The translations under genes were made by a program, and so were the position numbers. DNA of 24,435 bases from JAIVJN01 sp036732565 (GTDB taxonomy: Bacteria; Acidobacteriota; Vicinamibacteria; Vicinamibacterales; UBA2999): contig DAINCF010000029.1 in NCBI GenBank assembly GCA_036732565.1, positions 1-24,435 of the forward strand, written 5' to 3'. This document shows positions 18,712-24,435 of the stretch, piece after piece; the first letter of the stretch is position 1; the number at the start of each line of letters is the position of its first letter. The notes beneath the pieces are model-generated. The model was given only the letters and a program-made list of their open reading frames with translations, had not been told where the DNA came from and made no database searches.

Positions 18712-18826
18712 GCAACACAGATGACACAGATGACACAGATATGAAGGCGCCAGGCGCGGCAAGCCGCGCGAATGGCGGAGGAGCCGCACGCCGCGTCATC
18801 TGTGCCATCTGTGTCATCTGTGTTGC
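18712..18826. repeat. Intergenic inverted-repeat element, family A copy 2
   Basis: A 29-base left arm (18712-18740, built of ACACAGATG units) pairs with the right arm (18798-18826) with one mismatch. The 57-base loop starts with the core shared with the element at 13195-13213 and holds a smaller perfect hairpin (GCGCGGC-AA-GCCGCGC). Outer bases GCAAGCT on the left and AGCTTGC on the right also pair. It begins 24 bases after the cytochrome stop. Confidence 0.85.
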
Positions 18827-18859
18827 CTTTGAAGCTGCAGCTTGCCGCGGGCGGCTGGC

Positions 18860-18865
18860 TACAAT
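18860..18865 (+). promoter_or_regulatory. -10 box placed for a leaderless mRNA (DinB-type gene)
   Basis: TACAAT lies exactly 6 bases before the ATG at 18872, so transcription would start at or next to the ATG. No Shine-Dalgarno sequence is present, and no good -35 is seen at 16-18 bases. Confidence 0.4.
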
Positions 18866-18871
18866 GCCTCT

Positions 18872-19708
18872 ATGGGCTCCCTACAGCCGCTCGGGCCGAT
18901 CTTGACGGCGCATCTGTTTCCGAAGGTCGAAGCGCTGCTCATCGATCTGCTGCGATCGCTATCCGATGACGACTGGGAGCGGCAGACCGTGGCACCGAAG
19001 TGGACGGTTCGCGACGTGGCCGCGCATCTGCTGGACACGCAACTGCGGAAGCTGTCGATTTGTCGCGACGGCTACGTCGCGGCGGTGCCCGGGATCGACG
19101 AGGACATCGTCTCCTTCGTCAATCGTCTCAACGCCGAGGGCGTGGCGATCTACAGACGCCTGAGTCCACAGGTGCTGATCGCGTTGATGGAATTGGCGTC
19201 GCAGCAGAGCGCCGCGTTTCACCAATCGGTGGATCCTTTCGCGCCGGCGATGTTCGCGGTCAGTTGGGCGGGTGAACGGCAGTCGTTGAACTGGTTCGAT
19301 ACCGCGCGCGAGCTGACGGAACGCTGGCATCACCAGCAGCAAATCCGATTCGCCGTGGGCCTCCCGGGGCTGATGACGCGGGAGCTCTACTTCCCCGTGC
19401 TCGATTGCTTCATGCGTGGGCTGCCCTTCAAGTACCGAACCGTGGCCGCGCCCGAGGGCGCACAAGCCACGTTCCAGATTTCGGGCGAGTGTGGCGGGGA
19501 CTGGTATCTCTGCCGCGAGGGCGCGAGCTGGACGCTCAGCGCCGTGCCTGCCGGCGATCTCGTCTCCACCACCGTCATTCCCCAGGAGATCGCATGGCGC
19601 GTGTTCACGAAAGGCATCAGCGGCGCCGAAGCTCGAGCCTACGCCAGCGTCACGGGGGACCAGGCGATCGGCGCGCAGGTCCTCACCATGGTCGCGATCG
19701 TCGGCTGA
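18872..19708 (+). CDS. DinB-fold maleylpyruvate isomerase-type protein
   Basis: The product (278 residues) has the metal-binding four-helix DinB fold of the mycothiol-dependent maleylpyruvate isomerase N-terminal family. Likely metal ligands are the His in KWTVRDVAAHLLDTQ and the Glu/His of the ARELTERWHHQQQIR helix. A C-terminal beta-rich part (about 190-278; TFQISGECGGDWYLCREG) resembles the family's sterol-carrier-like tail. Start ATG 18872 is preferred over an in-frame TTG 30 bases upstream, because the -10 box lies between them. It is separated by 95 bases from the ArsR operon, which has its own promoter. The true substrate and thiol cofactor are unknown; mycothiol itself would not be expected outside actinobacteria. 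Confidence 0.8.
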   Translation: MGSLQPLGPILTAHLFPKVEALLIDLLRSLSDDDWERQTVAPKWTVRDVAAHLLDTQLRKLSICRDGYVAAVPGIDEDIVSFVNRLNAEGVAIYRRLSPQVLIALMELASQQSAAFHQSVDPFAPAMFAVSWAGERQSLNWFDTARELTERWHHQQQIRFAVGLPGLMTRELYFPVLDCFMRGLPFKYRTVAAPEGAQATFQISGECGGDWYLCREGASWTLSAVPAGDLVSTTVIPQEIAWRVFTKGISGAEARAYASVTGDQAIGAQVLTMVAIVG

Positions 19709-19769
19709 CCCACGCGGGCACCAAATCGACGGTCAAGGCGGGGCTTCCACCTCGCTTCATTTCGCGCGC

Positions 19770-19797
19770 TTGACATATTCCTGCATGGGAATATGAT
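19770..19797 (+). promoter_or_regulatory. Strong sigma-70 promoter with embedded ArsR-type operator
   Basis: TTGACA (19770-19775), a 16-base spacer and TATGAT (19792-19797) form a near-consensus promoter. The -10 ends 6 bases before the ATG at 19804, the leaderless spacing. A perfect dyad, CATATTCC-TGCATG-GGAATATG (19774-19795), covers the spacer and parts of both boxes. A bound ArsR-type repressor there would block polymerase, so autoregulation is very likely. Confidence 0.8.
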
Positions 19798-19803
19798 CGC
19801 GAC

Positions 19804-20127
19804 ATGCCGCGCGCGGCCACGACGTCCGATGTGTTCAACGCCATCGCGGAGCCGCGGCGGCGCGACATCCTCGTCTTTCTCGCTCGTGACGATCGTCCGG
19901 TCAGCGACATCGTCGACGCGCTCGGGATGGAGCAGCCGTCGGTCTCGAAGCACCTTCGTGTGCTGCGTGACGTCGGCCTAGTGCACGTGCGCCGCGAGGG
20001 GCGACACATGCTCTATCGCACCAACGCCCACGCCCTCCGGCCGCTCCACGAGTGGGCGGGACATTTCGAACGCTATTGGTCACATCAGCTGCTGCGCGTG
20101 AAGGAACGCGCCGAGCGGATGTCGTAA
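19804..20127 (+). CDS. ArsR-family winged-helix repressor
   Basis: The product is a 107-residue ArsR/SmtB-type regulator: TSDVFNAIAEPRRRDILVFL, then RPVSDIVDALGMEQPSVSKH as helix-turn-helix, LRVLRDVGLVHVRREGRHML as recognition helix end and wing, and a C-terminal helix with a conserved-looking WAGHFERYW. No cysteine is present at all, so the classic arsenic or metal sites are missing. This is usual for the subgroup paired with SRPBCC (AHSA1) proteins. It heads an operon with the SRPBCC gene (25 bases on) and the DinB gene (24 bases further), and should control them together. Confidence 0.93.
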   Translation: MPRAATTSDVFNAIAEPRRRDILVFLARDDRPVSDIVDALGMEQPSVSKHLRVLRDVGLVHVRREGRHMLYRTNAHALRPLHEWAGHFERYWSHQLLRVKERAERMS

Positions 20128-20152
20128 TCCCGCTTCAGTGAAAGGACGCGCC

Positions 20153-20602
20153 ATGAGCATCACCGCACCGGTCCTCGAGAATATGACTTTCTCGCTCACG
20201 CAGGAGGTGCACGTGCGCTCCTCGCTCACCGCGACGTTCGCCGCGCTGCTCGAGCAGATGGGACCGTCGAACGAAATGCCCGATGGCACGCCGCTGCCGA
20301 TGATCATCGAGCCCTGGCCCGGCGGTCGCTGGTTCCGCGACCTGGGCGGCGCCAACGGCCATTTCTGGGGGCACGTGCAGGCGATCAAGCGACCGACGCT
20401 GCTCGAGATCACCGGGCCGCTCTTCATGTCGCTTCCGGTCGTTTCGCACGTGCAGTATCGTTTGACTGAAGTCGAGGGCGGTGTGCTGCTGACCTTTCGT
20501 CACGCCGCGCTGGGGTTCATCCCGGACGAATTCAGGAGCGGCCTGACAAACGGGTGGACGCCGCTGCACGAGCGCGTCCGCCGCATGGCCGAAGCGTCGT
20601 AA
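20153..20602 (+). CDS. SRPBCC (AHSA1/START-like) domain protein
   Basis: The product is 149 residues. The start is ATG 20153, with AAAGGA 6 bases upstream; an in-frame GTG at 20138 has no site. The fold is that of the helix-grip AHSA1 group: an opening strand (FSLTQEVHVRSSLTATFAAL), the MIIEPWPGGRWFRDLGG turn, HFWGHVQAIKRPTLLEITGP, and a closing long helix. These proteins have a hydrophobic ligand cavity. The ligand of ArsR-linked members is generally unknown. It is the middle gene of the ArsR operon. Confidence 0.88.
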   Translation: MSITAPVLENMTFSLTQEVHVRSSLTATFAALLEQMGPSNEMPDGTPLPMIIEPWPGGRWFRDLGGANGHFWGHVQAIKRPTLLEITGPLFMSLPVVSHVQYRLTEVEGGVLLTFRHAALGFIPDEFRSGLTNGWTPLHERVRRMAEAS

Positions 20603-20626
20603 GGAACAGGCGGGAAGGAGCGAATC

Positions 20627-21136
20627 ATGACCATCATCGAAGCCATGCTGCAGGAGCTCGAGCAGGAATCGCAGACTACGCGCCGGGTGCTGGAGCGCGT
20701 GCCCGACGAGCACCTCGCGTGGAAACCGCACAGCAAGTCGATGTCGCTCGGGCAGCTCGCGTTGCACGTGGCGACGCTCCCCGGAGGCGTCGCGGCGATC
20801 GCCGCTCAGAATCCATTCTCCGTTCCGAATTTCACACAGGCGAGCCCGAGCAGCACGTCGGAGCTCGTCCCGGCGCTCCAGCGTAGCGTCGCGGAAGCAC
20901 GCACGCTGCTCGGCGGGATGAGCGACGAAGACATGGCCGCAACCTGGCGACTCGTCGATGGCGACCGCGAGCTGATGGCAGTGCCGCGAGGCGCGATGCT
21001 GCGCGGCCTGATGCTGAATCACTTGTATCACCACCGTGGACAGTTGGCCGTGTACATCCGGCAAGTCGGCGGGCTCGTGCCGTCGATCTACGGGCCGAGC
21101 GCCGACGAGAATCCGTTCGCGGTCGCAGGGGTCTGA
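20627..21136 (+). CDS. DinB family protein
   Basis: The product, 169 residues, is a DinB-like four-helix protein with a likely metal site from three histidines: LGQLALHVATLPG near residue 47 and NHLYHHRGQLAVYI near residue 133. GGAAGGAG (20613-20620) lies 6 bases before ATG 20627. It is the last gene of the ArsR-SRPBCC-DinB operon and faces the TonB receptor gene. Family members include thiol-dependent transferases and uncharacterised stress proteins. No specific reaction can be assigned. Confidence 0.9.
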   Translation: MTIIEAMLQELEQESQTTRRVLERVPDEHLAWKPHSKSMSLGQLALHVATLPGGVAAIAAQNPFSVPNFTQASPSSTSELVPALQRSVAEARTLLGGMSDEDMAATWRLVDGDRELMAVPRGAMLRGLMLNHLYHHRGQLAVYIRQVGGLVPSIYGPSADENPFAVAGV

Positions 21137-21143
21137 GGCCTTG

Positions 21144-21161
21144 TAGGCGGGCTTCCGCCTA
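21144..21161. terminator. 7-bp hairpin between convergent genes
   Basis: TAGGCGG-GCTT-CCGCCTA is a perfect stem with a 4-base loop. It ends on the stop codon of the receptor gene and follows the DinB stop by 7 bases. It could end transcription from both sides, though no T-run is seen. The word AGGCGGG(G)CTTCC-N-CCT also occurs at 19736-19752, after the other DinB-type gene. Confidence 0.5.
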
Positions 21162-23489
21162 GAAGCCGACGATCACGCCGATCCGTGCCGTCCGCGGGAG
21201 CGTCGGGTGGACGTGGATATCGTCGACGCCTCCCGAGGGCTCACCCGGCAGACGAGACGTGTAGAAGTAGTCGATGTCACTGTGCCTGGCGTCGAACAGG
21301 TTGAAGACGTCGAGCGCCACGCGCAACGAGCGGGTGAGGCGGTAGCCAGCCGTGAGGTTGACCAGGCTCGTGGCCTTGGACCGCATCGAGTCGTCTTCGA
21401 TCAACGACCGGGGGCCGAAATAGCGCCAGCGGACGCTGCCGAACACATTGCGTACGCTGTCGATCGTCACGCCCGCGGAGACCACGGTCTCGACTGCCCC
21501 CGGGATCGCGCTCCCAAGCGCATCGTCGCTCGTGAAATGGCCTCTCGAGATCGCGATGTCGCCGTCGAACATCAGCCACGGCTTCGGCGCGTAGTAGTTC
21601 GCGATCTCGAGGCCATACCGGTGGCTGGGCCGGCCCGCCTCCGTGGTTCCCGCATCGCCAATGAAGACCAGCTCCGAATCGAAGTTCAGCGTCCACAGGG
21701 CGACGCTCGTCTGCAGATGCGGGATGGCGACGGTTCGCACGCCGAGCTCGGCGCCCGTTGCTCGCACCAGCGGCGTCACCCGCTCCGCCGGCTCGCCGGT
21801 CGCCGGATCGACACTGATGGTGGCACCGCGCGCATCGTTGCTGTGAAACCCGACGCCGAGGTTGGCATACAGCTCGGTGCCGCGCCACGGGCCGAACACG
21901 GCGCCTGTCTTGGGGCTGACCAGGCCCGCGTGGTCCGTCCCACTGTTCAACGGATCATTCGCATCGACGCTGAAGCGGTAGCCATCGACGCGCAGGCCGG
22001 CCAGCGTGCGGAGCCACGGGGTCCACTCGGTCTCGTTCTGCGCGTAGCCCGCGACGCTGGTCTGCAGCACCGTGTCCTCGCGCACGCTCTCCAGGCGCTG
22101 GCGCGCGCGTGTGTGGTACAGACCCACCGTCCCGATGTTGTCGTTGCGCAGCTGGAGGCCGATCGTGTTCTGGGTCGGCCGTCCCGCCACGCGGCCAAGA
22201 CGACGATGACTGAGCTTGGCGCCGGTGATGAAGCGGCGGTCCGCTTGATGGAATTGATCGCCGTTGACCGGGTCGACGAGGAAGAACGTGAAGTTCGAGA
22301 ACAGGTTGAGGTCGTAGCCGATGCCGTAGCCGACCAGCTTGGTCGTGGCGCTGCCGCGCGTCCGCTGCCACTCGGCGGAGCCGCTGTAGCGATAGGTGTC
22401 GCCGCCGTCCGTAGGATCGAGGTTGCCGAAGCGGTCGATGAGCCCGTCGGCGATCGCGCGCTCCGGCACCTGATCCGTCGCATGCCATTTCGCGCGATAC
22501 GCCATGCCGGTGACCGCGAAGCCGTTGACGGCGTCGCCCTGACTGTAGCGCGCGACCGCGTTGATCTTCCGCAAGTCGTCGGGGCGCACCCACGGCCCGT
22601 CGTTCCGCTGAAGCTCGATCGCGCCGAGGAACCGGCCCCGCTCGCCCACCTGCGGTGACGCCGCGAACAGCGCGCGACCGTAACCCTGGCCGCCGCCCAG
22701 CGCACGCGCGATCGGCCGATCGAGCGCGTTGACGTAGTTGATGTTCGCGGCGCCAGCGGTGGCGAAGTCGCCCTGCTCCGCGAAGTACGGGCCCTTCGAG
22801 AACTGAACTCCGCTGACCAACTCTGGGATGAGGAAGTTCAGATCGGAGTATCCGTGACCGTGACCATGCGTCGGCATGTTCACCGGCATGCCGGCGACCG
22901 TAGTCGCGAAGTCGGTGCCGTGATCGAGGTTGAAGCCGCGGAGGTAGTACTGATTGGCTTTTCCTTCGCCGCTGTGCTGGCTGATGACGACCCCGGGCAC
23001 GCTTTCGAGCACTTCCCCGGTTCGCATGACGGGTCGCGTGTCGAGCTGCCGCGCCGTGATCGCGCCCTGACTCGCGGACTGCGCAATGCCGACGAGATTC
23101 TGCTCCGGCCGTTCCGCATCCGCGAGGTTGGTGAACGTCCGCTTGCCGGTCACGGTCACGTCCGCGCTCAACGACAGATACATCGTGGTGTCGACGCGCG
23201 TGGTCCCTGTGGCCGGCGCGGCGACGTCGCGCCGCGTCGTGGCGAAGTTGATCAGCGCAAAGGAGATCTGCCCGGGTCCGGGCGGCAGGCGGTCGAAGCG
23301 GTACTCGCCCCGCGCGTCGCTCTCGGTCCGGGCCGCGGGGCCGTCCGCGGTCGTGAGCTCAATCTGCACGCCGGGCAGGGCGCCGCCGGTTTCATCGCGA
23401 ACCACGCCGACGACGGTCTGCGCGAACGCGACCGGCGCGCTCAGGAAGAGGGCAACAACAACTGCGGCAAAGGGACGAGATAGCGCCAC
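21159..23489 (-). CDS. TonB-dependent outer-membrane receptor
   Basis: The product (776 residues) has a signal peptide (RPFAAVVVALFLSAPVAFAQ). A carboxypeptidase-regulatory-like beta domain follows (about 24-110; VVRDETGGALPGVQIELTTA), then a plug domain (GEVLESVPGVVISQHSGEGK, YYLRGFNLDHGTDFATTVAG), and a beta-barrel ending in phenylalanine (ARIGVIVGF). The plug has a His-rich loop, MPTHGHGHGYSDLNFLIPEL, and the barrel end has DDIHVHPTLPRTARIG. Both are reminiscent of a known receptor subgroup with an H-x-H-G-x-G-Y-x-D motif, which may point to a metal or metal complex as ligand (inference). The start is GTG 23489, with AGGA only 2 bases upstream, so initiation is odd, but no better start exists in frame. 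No TonB, ExbB or transport ATPase is adjacent. Confidence 0.92.
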   Translation of the reverse strand: MALSRPFAAVVVALFLSAPVAFAQTVVGVVRDETGGALPGVQIELTTADGPAARTESDARGEYRFDRLPPGPGQISFALINFATTRRDVAAPATGTTRVDTTMYLSLSADVTVTGKRTFTNLADAERPEQNLVGIAQSASQGAITARQLDTRPVMRTGEVLESVPGVVISQHSGEGKANQYYLRGFNLDHGTDFATTVAGMPVNMPTHGHGHGYSDLNFLIPELVSGVQFSKGPYFAEQGDFATAGAANINYVNALDRPIARALGGGQGYGRALFAASPQVGERGRFLGAIELQRNDGPWVRPDDLRKINAVARYSQGDAVNGFAVTGMAYRAKWHATDQVPERAIADGLIDRFGNLDPTDGGDTYRYSGSAEWQRTRGSATTKLVGYGIGYDLNLFSNFTFFLVDPVNGDQFHQADRRFITGAKLSHRRLGRVAGRPTQNTIGLQLRNDNIGTVGLYHTRARQRLESVREDTVLQTSVAGYAQNETEWTPWLRTLAGLRVDGYRFSVDANDPLNSGTDHAGLVSPKTGAVFGPWRGTELYANLGVGFHSNDARGATISVDPATGEPAERVTPLVRATGAELGVRTVAIPHLQTSVALWTLNFDSELVFIGDAGTTEAGRPSHRYGLEIANYYAPKPWLMFDGDIAISRGHFTSDDALGSAIPGAVETVVSAGVTIDSVRNVFGSVRWRYFGPRSLIEDDSMRSKATSLVNLTAGYRLTRSLRVALDVFNLFDARHSDIDYFYTSRLPGEPSGGVDDIHVHPTLPRTARIGVIVGF

Positions 23490-23535
23490 GGTCCTTGGGA
23501 CGCTCTCTCGCGTGAATCGGTTGCATCGTCAGTCG

Positions 23536-23552
23536 GCCCCGCGGAGCGGGGC
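23536..23552. other. 7-bp GC hairpin in a divergent spacer
   Basis: GCCCCGC-GGA-GCGGGGC is a perfect stem with a 3-base loop, 47 bases upstream of the receptor start. The spacer 23490-23680 otherwise shows only GCGAAGCGGAGC-like words and a TATACT hexamer (23672-23677) just before the next ATG. A regulatory role is possible but unsupported. Confidence 0.35.
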
Positions 23553-23680
23553 AAAACGACGCTGCCCCAGCGAAGCGGAGCCGACGCATTTCTGGTGGGC
23601 GCATCGAGGCGCAGCTTCGCTCGTATGATTAGGTCCGAAAACGGCGAGACGGCGGTCCACGGCGCTGACAGTATACTCGC

Positions 23681-24435
23681 ATGGCTACCGACTTTCTGGC
23701 TCTCAACCTTGCCGGCCACCTGCTGCTGCCCAACGCCTGGGACGCTGCCAGCGCGCGCATCTTCGAGAACGCGGGCTTCCCGGCCATCGCCACGACGAGC
23801 GCGGGGATCGCGCACGCGAGTGGCATCGGTGACGGACAACGGATGAGTCGCGATCGCATGCTGCAGGAGATTGCGTCCATCGTCGCCGCGGTCACATGCC
23901 CGGTCACCGCGGACATCGAAGCGGGCTACGGACCCGGCCCTGCGGACGTGCGGCACACCATCGACGCCGTTCTCGAGATCGGGGTCGCCGGCGTCAATCT
24001 CGAAGACAACGCCCATGGCGCGGCCGACAGCACGCTGTTCAGCGTGGAAGCCCAGTGCGAACGCATCGCAACCGCTCGCGACGCCGCAACACGACGGGGC
24101 CTGCCCCTTGTCATCAACGCCCGCACCGACACGTTCCTGTTCGGTCTCGGGGCCACAGTGGACGAACGCATCGCGATGACGATCGAGCGCGGACGTGCGT
24201 ATCTCGAAGCCGGCGCGGATCTCGTGTTCGTACCGGGTCTACTCGATTCCTCCGTGATCTCGCAGGTGGCGAATGCGGTCGGCCCGATCAGCCTCATGGC
24301 CGTCGCCGGTGGGCCGCCCGCTGACGATCTGTTCGCGGCCGGGGCGCGTCGCGTGACCATCGGCCCGGCGGCGATGCTGGCGACGCTCGGACTACTGCAA
24401 TCGATCGCGCAAGAGATGCGTCGCGCCGGCACGTG
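23681..24435 (+). CDS. Isocitrate lyase/PEP mutase family protein (partial, runs off the window)
   Basis: An open frame from ATG 23681 continues without a stop to the window end (251 codons seen). It encodes a TIM-barrel enzyme of the PEP mutase/2-methylisocitrate lyase-like family. The opening matches the family (LLLPNAWDAASARIFENAGF, then ATTSAGIAHASG). Mg-site and active-site motifs are present: Asp78 and Glu80 in TADIEAGYG, Glu108-Asp109 in GVNLEDN, and Arg148/Asp150 in VINARTD. The C-terminal part is also typical (GADLVFVPGL, AGARRVTIGP). The usual family length is about 250-290 residues, so little is missing. The Cys of true lyases (KKCGH) is absent, so a C-C lyase or phosphonate-type hydrolase activity cannot be chosen between. 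No Shine-Dalgarno sequence is seen. Confidence 0.9.
   Translation, partial: MATDFLALNLAGHLLLPNAWDAASARIFENAGFPAIATTSAGIAHASGIGDGQRMSRDRMLQEIASIVAAVTCPVTADIEAGYGPGPADVRHTIDAVLEIGVAGVNLEDNAHGAADSTLFSVEAQCERIATARDAATRRGLPLVINARTDTFLFGLGATVDERIAMTIERGRAYLEAGADLVFVPGLLDSSVISQVANAVGPISLMAVAGGPPADDLFAAGARRVTIGPAAMLATLGLLQSIAQEMRRAGT

Noticed and set aside
21207..22658. 483-residue frame opposite the TonB receptor
   Set aside because: Low-complexity Arg/Ala/Val composition without motifs; a shadow of the receptor gene.
23672..23677. TATACT as a leaderless -10 box for the PEP mutase-type gene
   Set aside because: Only 3 bases separate it from the ATG, so transcription would begin inside the gene. 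No matching -35 was found.

Overview
The window looks like a chromosomal stretch of a high-GC soil bacterium, most likely an acidobacterium of the Vicinamibacteria type. That assignment is an inference from the gene families: two paralogous secreted PQQ beta-propeller dehydrogenases, a TonB receptor with an N-terminal carboxypeptidase-regulatory domain, a DUF2934/DUF4142/DUF1003 stress-type cluster, an S9A prolyl oligopeptidase and several DinB-fold proteins. No rRNA, tRNA, CRISPR array, transposase or phage gene was found.

Layout. 1-3624: a PQQ-dependent dehydrogenase and a secreted protein of unknown function, both on the minus strand, separated by a 240-base block of GAACC/GGTTC words. 3759-4762: a minus-strand pair of short, overlapping chromate-transporter (CHR) genes. 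4800-8000: small genes (DUF2934, DUF2071, DUF4142, a small helix-turn-helix-like protein, DUF1003). Four of these, and the hybrid histidine kinase that follows (8017-10110), have a sigma-54-like -24/-12 element (GG-N10-GC) in front of them. 10116-13172: a secreted prolyl oligopeptidase divergent from an RlmA-type rRNA methyltransferase, with a heptanucleotide array between them. 13334-18687: a frameshifted second PQQ dehydrogenase, an L-lactate permease and a one-heme c-type cytochrome protein, a set that would fit oxidation of small organic compounds with electrons passed to the envelope. 18872-21136: a DinB-type protein, then an ArsR-SRPBCC-DinB operon with a clear autoregulatory promoter. 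21159-23489: a TonB-dependent receptor. 23681-end: an isocitrate lyase/PEP mutase family protein cut by the window end.

The least expected signals are not in the proteins. (a) At least five intergenic spaces carry short-word tandem or inverted repeats that abut gene ends. Two of them share the same 7-base unit and two others share a 19-base core, so they look like families rather than chance. (b) There is a cluster of sigma-54-like promoters over the small stress-type genes. (c) Three genes have a -10 box exactly 6 bases before the ATG, the spacing expected for leaderless mRNAs. All three rest on reading the sequence by eye and need genome-wide or transcript-level tests.
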